Shown here in pieces: positions 42,963 to 52,180 of a stretch of DNA of 64,000 nucleotides. The position numbers and the translations under genes were made by a program. Positions within the stretch are counted from its first letter, which is position 1. Each line of letters starts with the position of its first letter. The notes under the pieces are model-generated. The model saw only the letters and a program-made list of their open reading frames with translations. It did no database searches and was not told the DNA's origin. Source of the stretch: Rhizobium gallicum bv. gallicum R602sp (GTDB lineage: Bacteria; Pseudomonadota; Alphaproteobacteria; Rhizobiales; Rhizobiaceae); the NCBI RefSeq assembly GCF_000816845.1, contig NZ_CP006877.1:2299501-2363500 (forward strand), written 5' to 3'.

Positions 42963-43829
42963 TCAATCTTCATTTGTTAAACGGGCCGCGATCGATTCGG
43001 CGAGTTGATACATCCGATCATTGCGGTTGGGATAGAGAGCGTCCTTCCCGATAAGCGGAAACTCGGTATTTCTCCAAAACTCGTCAGGATCAAATCTAAA
43101 CTTCGCCGCTACTCGTCGGCCGAAATCGATCTCGTGATGAGGATAGAACTGTTTCTGATGGTAAGCGCCCATATCGGGATACTCACCAAGAAGGTAGCCC
43201 TCTTGAATATGTGGCCGAACAGCTGCGGGCGGGCAAACACTTGCTAGCCTGATAATTTGTAATCCAGCTTCTGCGCTAGCCGTTATCGCACCACTGATAT
43301 TTGGCACCCCAAGCACAAATAAGTAGGCTTCTCCCCGTGCCTCGTGTGTTGCGAACGACGCCGCGATTCGGAGAGAGTGAGTGACATCCAAAAGAGGGGT
43401 CCTGCACACCTCATAGTGTTGCAAGATCGACCACCGAAGAATCCGATGCCGCTGCAGCCGCTCTAAATCTGGGAATCGGACTCGTTCGAATTCAACAACG
43501 AGATGATTCTCCGCAACTGCGAGTCGATCAAATCTCCGCTGGAGCCTGGTTGCTGAGGGTGCTGGACTTCCGCGAAACAAGTTCGGCTTGAGAGTAGAAA
43601 AGTCCGAGTTTGGATTGTCCCTGCTTCTACGCCGATAGTCATCGGGTTGTCCCCTAAATAGCATCACGTAGTTGGGGTTTTTATATTGCAGTTTCGCGAC
43701 CTTGGTCGCTAAATCGAGATAGCTCTTGACCCTACAACCTTGGTCTTTCCTAATGGAAAGGCAGGTTCTGCTGGCAAGACGTCCCGCATCAGTAAAGCTA
43801 AAAAGCCTCTCCTTTGCGATTATCTCCAT
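42963..43829 (-). CDS. FRG-domain protein inside the type I RM operon
   Basis: Protein of 288 residues. The FRG motif is YVMLFRGQPDDYRRR near residue 60, followed by LQHYEVCRTPLLDVTHSLRI and AASFATHEARGEAYLFVLG, which form the rest of the FRG domain. These proteins are thought to be related to nucleotide- or ADP-ribose-handling enzymes and are frequent in defence islands. It starts two bases after the hsdR stop and lies five bases before the hsdM start, so it is co-translated with the RM genes. An abortive-infection role linked to the RM system is inference. Confidence 0.8.
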   Translation of the reverse strand: MEIIAKERLFSFTDAGRLASRTCLSIRKDQGCRVKSYLDLATKVAKLQYKNPNYVMLFRGQPDDYRRRSRDNPNSDFSTLKPNLFRGSPAPSATRLQRRFDRLAVAENHLVVEFERVRFPDLERLQRHRILRWSILQHYEVCRTPLLDVTHSLRIAASFATHEARGEAYLFVLGVPNISGAITASAEAGLQIIRLASVCPPAAVRPHIQEGYLLGEYPDMGAYHQKQFYPHHEIDFGRRVAAKFRFDPDEFWRNTEFPLIGKDALYPNRNDRMYQLAESIAARLTNED

Positions 43830-43831
43830 AT

Positions 43832-46282
43832 CTAGGCAGCCCCCTCGTACAGAGCCTCCGACATTGCTAACACGGCTCGGCGGAACTCATCCCTGCCCCC
43901 AAAGGCCTTCACCAGTTCTACGGGTGTACCAAGAGAGTTGATCGGAGGAACACGGAGAACCTCAGTTCGATCAAGTGAGAAGACGCCGTCGTCCGCATAT
44001 TTAGTCAGCAAAGCATCAAGAACCGCACGCGCCTTGCCTTCATACCGGCCGAAGACGTCGCGTTTCTTCACATTGTCGGCCCGCTCCTGGCGCGTCAGCG
44101 GCTTGCGGTCGAAGGCGATATGGCAGACGAGATCGAATGGATCGAGGTCGATGCCGAGTTCCCGTGCGATCATGTCCAGCGGTAGGCCTTCAGCCGCCAG
44201 CTCCTTCACCAACGCATCCTTCCGCTCTTCCGACTTCCAGCGCCTCAGGAAATCATCCAGGCTGGCGAAATGCCTGAGCAGTGCCGCCTTGGTGAAATCG
44301 CGCAGGCTTTCTGTCACCAGTTTGCCGTTGGCATCCAAATATTCGACGCGCTCCGCGATGACGCGGGCGCTGATGCCATCGACATAGACCTTCTTCTGGC
44401 GGTCGCCGTCACCGGGTGGAAAAGTCACCTCCTCGCCTCCAGCGGTCGGCGGCTCTGTGGTGTAGTCGTCCTGATCTCCGTCTTCGAAGTCCGTGGTCTG
44501 CGTACCCGTATCCGGCGGGGTGATGGGATCGGCCTCGCCCGGTTCGTAAATCTGCACAGGATCGCCATCGAATTCGGGATCGGCGAAATGGCTGGTCGCG
44601 CCGCGGAAATCCATGAGGGTGAAATAGAATTTCTGCGTATCCTCATGCACGCGCGTACCACGGCCGACGATCTGCTTGAACTCGGTCATCGAGCCGACAG
44701 GGCGATCCAGCACAATCAGTCGGCAGGTCTGGGCATCGACACCGGTGGACAGCAGGCGCGATGTCGTGACCATCACAGGGTACCTGGATTCCGGATCGAT
44801 GAAATTGCCGATCTGCGCCTGGCCAATCGTATCGCTTCCCGTGATGCGCATCACGTAACGGGCGTTCTCGTCGCAGAGGTCCTTGTTGTCGTTGATCAAC
44901 GCCTGGCGCATGCGCGCAGCATGCTCCTCGTCTACGCAGAAGACGATGGCCTTCTGATAGCGGTCGCCGCTTTCCTTCAGGAACTCCGTGACCTTGGCGG
45001 CGACCAGCTTCGTGCGATCGTCCAGCACCAGCGTCCGATCGAAATCCTTGGCATTGTAGATGCGGTCCTCGACCTCTTCGCCATCGCGATCAAGCTGCCC
45101 TTTTTCCGGCCGATAGCCTTCGACATCGCGGTCTATATGGACCTTGATGACCTTATACGGGGCAAGAAAACCGTCGCTGATGCCCTGCTTCAGCGAGTAG
45201 GTGAAAACCGGCTCGCCGAAATAAGCGGTATTGGAGACGTATTCCGTTTCCTTTGGCGTTGCCGTCAGGCCGATCTGGCTGGCGGACGAGAAGTATTCGA
45301 GAATTTCGCGCCAGGCGGAATCTTCAGCAGCACTGCCGCGGTGGCATTCGTCGATAACGATCAGATCGAAGAAATCTGGCGAGAACTCGCGGAACAGCTT
45401 CTGCCGCTCCTCCGGGCCGGTGATGGCCTGATAAAGTCCGAGGTAGATTTCAAAGGAGGTATCGATCCGGCGCTTTTTGTCGAGCGCCAAGGCAAGATCG
45501 ATCTCGTTGCCATCCGAACGCTCGATGACCTTCGACTTGGTGGAGAGCTTTGCCATCGCGCCGCCGAAGGGACGGAAGTCGTTGACCATGGTCTGATCGA
45601 TCAGCACGTTTCGGTCCGCCAGAAAGAGGATGCGCTTCTTGCGGCCGGCTTTCCAGAGACGCCAGATGATCTGGAAAGCCGTGTAGGTCTTGCCCGTCCC
45701 CGTCGCCATGACCAGCAGTACGCGATCCTGCCCCTTGGCGATGGCCTCGATTGCCGCATTGATCGCGTTGACCTGATAGTAACGCGGGGCCTTGCCGCTG
45801 CCATCGTCGTAATAATCCTGCAGGACCAGCGCTTCTGCGGAACTGTCCAGTCCCTTCCATGCGCTGTAAAGACGCCACAGCTCTTCCGGTGACGGAAACT
45901 GGTCGAGCAGGAGATTTTCTTCCTTCTGTCCGCGTAGGCCCGTGCGATCGTGAAAGACAAAGCCATCGCCATTTGAGGAAAATACGAAGGGGATAGCCAG
46001 CGTTTCCGCATAGTCCAGTCCCTGTTGCAGCCCGTCGCCGACCGCGTGCTTATTATCCTTCGCCTCGATAAGGGCAATTGGGATGTTGGGCTTGTAGTAG
46101 AGAACGACGTCCGCTTTCTTCGCGGTTCCTCGGGCGACGAGTTTGCCGCGCACGGTGATGCGCCCCTTGGTGAAGAACACCTCCTCGCGGACCTGCAGCA
46201 TCGTGTCCCAACCGGCGTGCTTGACGGCAGGCAGGATGAACTTCGTGCAGATATCGCGTTCCGTCAAAGAGCGCTTGTCCAT
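43832..46282 (-). CDS. hsdR: Type I restriction endonuclease, motor/nuclease subunit
   Basis: Protein of 816 residues of the EcoEI-like type. HSDR_N nuclease: ADVVLYYKPNIPIALIEAKD near residue 58, with the Asp and E-x-K residues. Motor: Walker A VMATGTGKTYTAF near residue 190, DEAD-like LIVIDECHRGS near residue 310, helicase motif VSNTAYFGEP and QIVGRGTRVHEDT at the arginine finger. C-terminal EcoEI_R_C domain follows. The ATG at 46282 (MDKRSLTERDICTKF) matches the usual family start better than TTG 46318. First gene of the five-gene operon. Confidence 0.92.
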   Translation of the reverse strand: MDKRSLTERDICTKFILPAVKHAGWDTMLQVREEVFFTKGRITVRGKLVARGTAKKADVVLYYKPNIPIALIEAKDNKHAVGDGLQQGLDYAETLAIPFVFSSNGDGFVFHDRTGLRGQKEENLLLDQFPSPEELWRLYSAWKGLDSSAEALVLQDYYDDGSGKAPRYYQVNAINAAIEAIAKGQDRVLLVMATGTGKTYTAFQIIWRLWKAGRKKRILFLADRNVLIDQTMVNDFRPFGGAMAKLSTKSKVIERSDGNEIDLALALDKKRRIDTSFEIYLGLYQAITGPEERQKLFREFSPDFFDLIVIDECHRGSAAEDSAWREILEYFSSASQIGLTATPKETEYVSNTAYFGEPVFTYSLKQGISDGFLAPYKVIKVHIDRDVEGYRPEKGQLDRDGEEVEDRIYNAKDFDRTLVLDDRTKLVAAKVTEFLKESGDRYQKAIVFCVDEEHAARMRQALINDNKDLCDENARYVMRITGSDTIGQAQIGNFIDPESRYPVMVTTSRLLSTGVDAQTCRLIVLDRPVGSMTEFKQIVGRGTRVHEDTQKFYFTLMDFRGATSHFADPEFDGDPVQIYEPGEADPITPPDTGTQTTDFEDGDQDDYTTEPPTAGGEEVTFPPGDGDRQKKVYVDGISARVIAERVEYLDANGKLVTESLRDFTKAALLRHFASLDDFLRRWKSEERKDALVKELAAEGLPLDMIARELGIDLDPFDLVCHIAFDRKPLTRQERADNVKKRDVFGRYEGKARAVLDALLTKYADDGVFSLDRTEVLRVPPINSLGTPVELVKAFGGRDEFRRAVLAMSEALYEGAA

Positions 46283-46653
46283 AAAATGCGTTTCCCCGGC
46301 AGTCCATTCGTCAAGCAATATGAATAGTGTTCCGCGTCGTGTTGCAACCCTGAGCTAATCAGACTTCACCAGCAGTTAATGTCCCCAGTTGCGGCAGGCC
46401 CGAGGTTAGCATGGCCGGCAAGGCAGCGCGGCAATACGCGCGTGTACTTGATCGATGTTGTCAAGAAGCTGCTGACGACCCCACAAATTGCTAAAGGCGG
46501 CGCGAATGAGGACATTGACATGGGTGCCTGCGTGAAGCTCTATTCTAACGCGTCGATCTCATCTGCGCGGCCGGCACGGGTAGAATGTGGTGCAAGAAAT
46601 CAACCGCATCGGGAACGGCTTGGAGGGTTGGGAGCTAAGATCGCGGAGGAGCC
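46283..46653. other. Divergent intergenic region
   Basis: Between hsdR (leftward) and an unknown gene (rightward). No gene recognised. Confidence 0.5.
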
Positions 46654-47724
46654 GTGTCTCGGGGAAAGAAAAGAAGGCGTAACTCAAAATCATTGTCGAC
46701 GAAGAGAGTCGGCTTGCAGATGTCGCCCGAGAAGGCATTAGCAATTCGAGTCAGAAGGGTGCTCACCAAGAAAATTACCGCGCAAAAGGTTCCTAGTCTG
46801 TTGGTGCCACCTTCTGATATCAGTAAACAGATACTGGTATTCAAGGAAGGTAAATTCCATCACCTGATCGACAATTTCCTTGTTTTCAGAATGCCGGACA
46901 ACGCGTTAGGAGTATCGATCCGCAAGGCGGTTTATTCGATCCGGTATTCAGGCGAATATCTCTACATTGATATCTCGGCTGAGCGTATTTCCAAGAGGGA
47001 ATGCTTAACTGTCGCTCGTACGGCAATCGGTGCCGAGCGCATCCGCATTACTCCATCGCCACCCATCCACTTGTTAGCGCAAGAATTTGCCGAAAACGCA
47101 CACGGTTTCAAGCTGCGAAAGCTTGCTTCTGAAAACAGACCGCACCCGACGAAATTGGGAAGTGGCAAAGCTCCCGCTAAAACCCGAGGCATGACTTACA
47201 CGGAACGCTGGTTGAGGCAGTTGAATTTGGCATTCAATCAAACGGCAACAGAACAAGTCCGAAAAAAAGCGCTTGTCCAGCTGGCAAAAATTGAGTCAGA
47301 ACTGCTCTCCCTTAGTGAAGAATATTTCAAATGGCCCTCAACGGAAGCTCTGAATGGTAGTGGAAGCTTGAACTCATTTGACGCTCCGAAAGACGGAATT
47401 CTATCCTTTTTCGGATACCAAGTGGGTCGGGGAAGTGTCCTTACTTCTTCGACGAGGTACGCGATCCTCGACCGGGTATTCACGCTCGTATTGCCTCCTA
47501 TCCTGCCAAGTTGGCATATGGATTCATGGGGAACACCGGAATCCAGCCGACGGCTACGCAAGATGGCGGAGACAATTGCTGCGCTGGCGCGAAACGCCAA
47601 GCACCGGCGAAGTCCTTCATATGATCAGGCCGTCGGTGATTGGGAACAGGACCTGCAACGTCTTCATGACACGCACTACGTCGGTCGCTTTGATTTCGGT
47701 TGGCCCGTAACACATACAGTTTGA
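46654..47724 (+). CDS. Unknown protein with a conserved C-terminal helical block
   Basis: Protein of 356 residues from GTG, GGAGGA three bases upstream. The N-terminus is very basic (MSRGKKRRRNSKSLSTKRV). Middle part beta-rich; the end (DRVFTLVLPPILPSWHMDSW, then RKMAETIAALARNAKHRR and YDQAVGDWEQDLQRLHDTHY) looks like a motif I recall at the C-terminus of several uncharacterised island proteins. Function unknown; its place at the edge of the RM operon suggests defence cargo. Confidence 0.65.
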   Translation: MSRGKKRRRNSKSLSTKRVGLQMSPEKALAIRVRRVLTKKITAQKVPSLLVPPSDISKQILVFKEGKFHHLIDNFLVFRMPDNALGVSIRKAVYSIRYSGEYLYIDISAERISKRECLTVARTAIGAERIRITPSPPIHLLAQEFAENAHGFKLRKLASENRPHPTKLGSGKAPAKTRGMTYTERWLRQLNLAFNQTATEQVRKKALVQLAKIESELLSLSEEYFKWPSTEALNGSGSLNSFDAPKDGILSFFGYQVGRGSVLTSSTRYAILDRVFTLVLPPILPSWHMDSWGTPESSRRLRKMAETIAALARNAKHRRSPSYDQAVGDWEQDLQRLHDTHYVGRFDFGWPVTHTV

Positions 47725-47942
47725 TTGTTCTCTAAAATGACGTGCCCGAAAAGCCCCACCTTAACGCACTCGGCGGCCTCGAAAGCCTGGCGAGCCTCGG
47801 CAAGTGCTTTGTGATACGTGCTGTTGTCACGCTTTGGGTTCTCGGCACCGCCTTTAAAAGGGCAGTGAATTCCTGGTTGTTTTCAGCCAATTGTTCACTC
47901 CGTTTCTATACGTCGGTACCTCGCTCGGCCATTCAGTGTGCC
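47725..47942. other. Gap with short minus-strand frames
   Basis: Two short minus-strand frames read naturally in part (AENNQEFTALLK and NSTYHKALAEARQAFEAAEC) but are out of phase with each other, so this may be a broken small gene. Confidence 0.3.
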
Positions 47943-49550
47943 TCAGTTCAAGCGTTCGATGACTTCGCAGATGCGCTCCAGATAGAGCCGCTTCTCGACC
48001 GCATCCGTTCCGGACCTTAGGTATTGCGGCACCTTGTGAAACCATTCTGCAGGGTCAATGACACGCTGTTTGATGAATGTCTCGATCAGACCGTCGCGAA
48101 GGATCGAACGGTGCGGTTCCCATTCATCCATTCGAGCCTTTATCTCAGTATCTCGGAAGGCTCTTAACGCGCGGACCGCTTCCTGTTCGGATAGCGAACG
48201 ATCGCTGTTTAGCAGCTCAAGACCATCATCGGCCCGATCGAGAAGTGCACCGAAATCCAACTGCGAAATGGGTTCTATTGGCTTCGCCGGTGCCGCGACG
48301 GGCACGTCCGCAAGAAGCTCCGCAGGTTCGAGAGCCTCGGGCTCATCGACGGTTTGGGCGACCGAAACGGTATAAGTGCCGTGCAGGCGGTAATCCTGGT
48401 AGATGGAGGGGGTCTGTCTCCGGATCGCTTCCAGTCGGGTGACGAGTTTGTCTGTCTCGCGATCCGGATTATCGAACCAGTCCGTTGACCATACACGAAC
48501 AATCTTCCATCCAAGCCCGCCGAGAACCTCCTCGCGCAGACGGTCGCGATCTCGCGCGCTCTTGCTGGAATGGTACCGGGCACCGTCACACTCGACACCG
48601 GCCAGAAAAGATTCTGGCGCGTCCGGATTGCGCACACCGATGTCGATCTTGTAGCCAGTCACACCCACCTGCAGGTCGACATGATAACCGCGCAGACGCA
48701 GACGTTTCGCAACCTCGACTTCAAAGTCGCTATCGGCATCCTGACTGATGCTTTCGATCGCGCTCTTACCCCGGGATTCCGCATATTCAAGGTAGCGTTT
48801 CAGAACATGGACGCCCTCTTTGCTCGTTTCCGTTGGTTTGACGTCTTCCGAACCGAATGAGGTGAACAGCGCGATCCTGATGCGCGCACGCGAGAACAGC
48901 ACATTCAGGCGGCGATGGCCCTGATTTGTGTTGATAGGACCAAATCGTTGTCTTGGTCTCGTCTGCCCGGGCTCTGGCCCGTAGGTCATCGAAATGAAGA
49001 TGAAATCGCGCTCATCGCCCTGAACATTCTCCAAGTTCTTCACGAACAGAGGTTCGCCCTTGCGCTCAGCCTTCAGCATGAACTCATCGACCAGTTCATC
49101 ATTGGCTGCCAGACGCCGCAGGGTCTCGGAAATCAGATCGCGCTGATCGGTATTGACCGCCACGATCCCGAGGGTTGGCATGGACTCCTCGTCCGAACGC
49201 GCGAAATGCCGCATAAATTCAATGGCTTCTTCAGAAATCCGCTCGGCTTCGGTCAGGTTCCGCCGCGCCTGGTAAGTGCCATTGGCCCGAAGCAAGTCAA
49301 CCGAAAACGCCCCGGGCTTCGCAGCCGGGAACGTGATCAGACTGCTTTCGTAAAAGTTCTCGTTCGAGAACCGAATAAGGCTCTCGCAGCGGCTGCGGTA
49401 GTGCCACTTCAGGCGGCGGACTTCGTTGAAGACCTTCTGGCAACGCTCAAGTATCGATTCGTCATCAATCTGATCCTCCTCGTCGTCGTCCACGGTTGCC
49501 GAGCTATCCGACCTTTCAAAGAAACTGGTCGGGGGAAGCTGCTTGAGATC
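47943..49550 (-). pseudogene. 3' part of a large helicase-nuclease gene (AAA_12 plus MTES_1575-type nuclease)
   Basis: About 530 codons. From QLPPTSFFERSD onward it is the C-terminal half of an SF1 helicase: EVRRLKWHYRSRCESLI, then LGIVAVNTDQRDLISETL, FVKNLENVQGDERDFIFIS, RRLNVLFSRARIRIALFTS. A restriction-like nuclease follows (FEVEVAKRLRLRGYHVDLQV, GVECDGARYHSSKSARDRDR, LGWKIVRVWSTDWFDN), then a helical tail. Complete proteins of this kind exceed 1300 residues and begin with DUF4011 and a Walker A; all of that is missing. The frame continues upstream into unrelated sequence at about 49550. Confidence 0.75.
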
Positions 49551-49987
49551 GGCGCAGTTCCGAACACACTCTCTCCCGCAGAGCTTCCTTTTTTGAGCAC
49601 TGTTTGATAGGGCGTGCTGTCTAGGTAGTATTCCACCTTCGAGCATGATGGAGCCGAGCTGCTGACGAGTATTTCGGCCGCATAACTCCCCTTGCTGCCC
49701 GAAGTGCTTTGGACCCGAATTCGGGCTTTACAGGAACCAACGCGCTTGTCGAAGTTACAGTCGCCAGCGGATTTGCTTGCTTGGTCAGTTTCCTTCGGAA
49801 CCTTACCATCCATTTCGGCGGTGCAGGCCCACACTCGCTCCATCCATGTGATGTCGGTATAAGGCCCAAACTGGCTTTCGATCTGATTGTAGCAGATGTC
49901 GTAGTTATCCGCCCGGGCCGATGTGCTCGCGAGAGGCGTGGCTGCGACAGCCATCCCGATCAGAAACCTGTAAACCGTCTTAATCAT
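49551..49987 (-). pseudogene. Secreted protein gene fused to the helicase remnant
   Basis: From ATG 49987 a signal peptide (MIKTVYRFLIGMAVAATPLA) starts a secreted product with a domain (GDCNFDKRVGSCKARI, then SGSKGSYAAEILVSSSAPSC and SKVEYYLDSTP) that is homologous to the gene at 53641-54309. The homology ends at SVFGTAPIS, exactly where helicase sequence begins. The reading frame runs on into antiphase helicase sequence to 49409, so the native C-terminus is lost. Confidence 0.65.
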
Positions 49988-50249
49988 GTTCGTCCATCCT
50001 CTCGTATAATGCTCGGTCTGTCGGCGGCCCAGCTTGGCACGCAACTCTAAACCGGAGACCGATCTTCGAAAGGAGACTACCGGTGCCAGTGTTTCAGTCA
50101 TCACACAAATGGAGCAGAGGCTGACTGTAGGAGAGAAGAGTGGTTTGCGACCACTTCGGCCGTGCCCAAAATGTCGGCGGTAGGTACTCGCCTTTGCATC
50201 GGTTCCAACGAACGGCGTTGAAGTGGTGATGCCCACATCGCCAGACGGA

Positions 50250-51788
50250 TTAATCGGCGGCGGCCGCAATCAAGGTAGGGTGGCCCCCTAGCCTCTTTTC
50301 GACGCTTCCCCTCGCGATATCGGCTCGAGCTTTAAGAGCGCACTCGATGAAGGAGTCGATGTCAGCATGTGAATGATCTGACATCACCTGGAGTCGCCAG
50401 CGCGATTGATTTTTAGCGACCGCAGGTGACTCGACAAGATTCACAGCTGCCCCGTTTGTAATCATAAATGATGTCATTGTTCGCGCAGCACTACAATCTC
50501 CCACTACAACCGGCACGATGGCGCTCGGTTCGCCAAGCGCCACAAAGCTGTGACGCTTCAACTGCGTCCGAAGATAATCAATGTTGTCGCGAAGTTTGAG
50601 GCGGCGGTGCTGACCTTCATCGCTCTCAACGATCCGAAACGCCTCCAGTATCACGGCGGCCTGGATGGGCGTCATCGCGTTTGTGAACGTCTGGGGACCG
50701 CAGCAGGCGCGAACGGCGGTGCGAAAGCCGTCAAATTGGGTGGCAACGAAGCCCCCGATCGACGCAAAGGTTTTGGAAAAGGTGCCAAGCAGGACATCAA
50801 CCTTTCCCACCATATCCTGAAGTTCGAGAATGCCCCTTCCAGTTGGCCCGATGCAGCCAAGATCGTGTGCGCAGTCAACCAGAAGAACTGCGTTGTAAGC
50901 GGAACAGATTGCTTGGAGTTCTTTTATGTCAGGGCTATCGCTGTCCATTGAAAACAGCGTCTCCGTAACAACCAGGATTCCCGACGACGGCTCACTCGTC
51001 CTGATCCGCTTTAACCGCCGCTCCACACCCTCATTCGACAGATGCGGGAAACGATGGATTTTGGCTCCTGAAGCTTCTGCGCCTTCCTGCAGGCAGGCGT
51101 GGGCCAGAATGTCCATAACAATATGGTCACCGGACTGCGCCAGCATTTTCACGATGCCATACCCGGCTGTCCAGCCCGTCGGAAACAGTGTGCATTCCTT
51201 GAAACGCAGAAACTCTTCTAATTTTTTCTCCAATTCCAACGAAAGATCAGAATTGCCCATCAATGCGGCTGACCCGGCGCTATGGACTCCAAAGTGCGTT
51301 GCTGCATCGCTTGCCGCCTTCACCAAACGTGGGTGTGACGACAGCGACAAGTAGTCCTGGCTCGCGAAATTGACGCCCGAGAATGGAGTTCCGTCACGCA
51401 AACTCCCGGAAACACGAGGGAGGATTTTTCCGCCTGTAGACTTCTGGTACGGGTCCAACCCAAATCTCCCACGGTCGTGGAACCAGTTTCCAACGGGCGT
51501 CCATCGTTTAATCAGATGGGTTTCCCTGGCGGCGAAGTGATCCTTTGCTGTCCCTATGCCAAGCTCTTTGAGAGGCAAGACATCAATGGGAATGTTGGAG
51601 GTCATGGGAAATCGCTCAAATATCGGTGAAGAGTGTTCGTAAATGGCACGCCACTCAAGGCATGTCTCAAGACGCTCCTTGGGTGTTTCCCGGCTTGACA
51701 TAATGATGGCTTCGTTGAGGCTAATCTCATACATTGCCATGTAGGCTGCAATAACATCTTCATTATTTGTATTAGATGTAGTTTTCAT
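50250..51788 (-). CDS. Alpha-oxoamine synthase family PLP enzyme
   Basis: Protein of 512 residues. After a 110-residue N-terminal extension of unknown role comes a fold-type I PLP enzyme like 5-aminolevulinate, KBL and AONS synthases: SQDYLSLSSHPRL, GVHSAGSAALMGNSDLSLEL, VLLVDCAHDLGCIGPTGRG and LLGTFSKTFASIGGFVAT, whose Lys binds PLP. Such enzymes condense an amino acid with an acyl-CoA; some (CqsA, LqsA) make alpha-hydroxyketone signals. It lies divergent from a LuxR-type regulator, so a signal-making role is possible. The substrate is not predictable. No upstream ribosome site stands out. Confidence 0.85.
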   Translation of the reverse strand: MKTTSNTNNEDVIAAYMAMYEISLNEAIIMSSRETPKERLETCLEWRAIYEHSSPIFERFPMTSNIPIDVLPLKELGIGTAKDHFAARETHLIKRWTPVGNWFHDRGRFGLDPYQKSTGGKILPRVSGSLRDGTPFSGVNFASQDYLSLSSHPRLVKAASDAATHFGVHSAGSAALMGNSDLSLELEKKLEEFLRFKECTLFPTGWTAGYGIVKMLAQSGDHIVMDILAHACLQEGAEASGAKIHRFPHLSNEGVERRLKRIRTSEPSSGILVVTETLFSMDSDSPDIKELQAICSAYNAVLLVDCAHDLGCIGPTGRGILELQDMVGKVDVLLGTFSKTFASIGGFVATQFDGFRTAVRACCGPQTFTNAMTPIQAAVILEAFRIVESDEGQHRRLKLRDNIDYLRTQLKRHSFVALGEPSAIVPVVVGDCSAARTMTSFMITNGAAVNLVESPAVAKNQSRWRLQVMSDHSHADIDSFIECALKARADIARGSVEKRLGGHPTLIAAAAD

Positions 51789-52180
51789 AGTTCTAATTGT
51801 TTCTTAACAGCCCTTTCATACTTTAATAACACGTTCTCTTGTCGCAACACATACTCCAATTGCGTTAGGCTTTCCTTTATGCCTGAAGTCGGAACTGTTG
51901 CGGCGCTCGAAAAGACCAGACCTGGCATTCGAAACAAGAAGTTTCATCTTTACTTCCGGGATTTCTTGTGTAGCCTGTGCTGAAGTCTCGTTTTTGTTTG
52001 TATTACAGTTGCTTATGCTCATTCTCTTAGACAAGCCTGATTGCGATCCGAGCCAGCACACCGGAGATCACCATCCTGCGCATAGTGTCACCGATGCCAC
52101 CAGCGGTTCGGGAGTCAGCATCGAACTCTCCAACAACGTGGTCGCAGGTTCCGTCGAAAGAATGATGTCTGGTAGACCCG
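51789..52180. other. Divergent promoter region between synthase and LuxR-type gene
   Basis: AT-rich near the synthase start (CTAATTGTTTCTT). Contains promoters for both directions; no gene. Confidence 0.5.

Noticed and set aside
44270..45892. 540-residue open frame on the plus strand
   Set aside because: It lies entirely antisense to hsdR, whose protein has all expected motifs; the frame is a shadow of high-GC coding.
48915..49607. 230-residue open frame on the plus strand
   Set aside because: Antisense to the helicase remnant; no motif.
17000..50000. CRISPR array in the island
   Set aside because: No regularly spaced direct repeats of 25-40 bases were seen.
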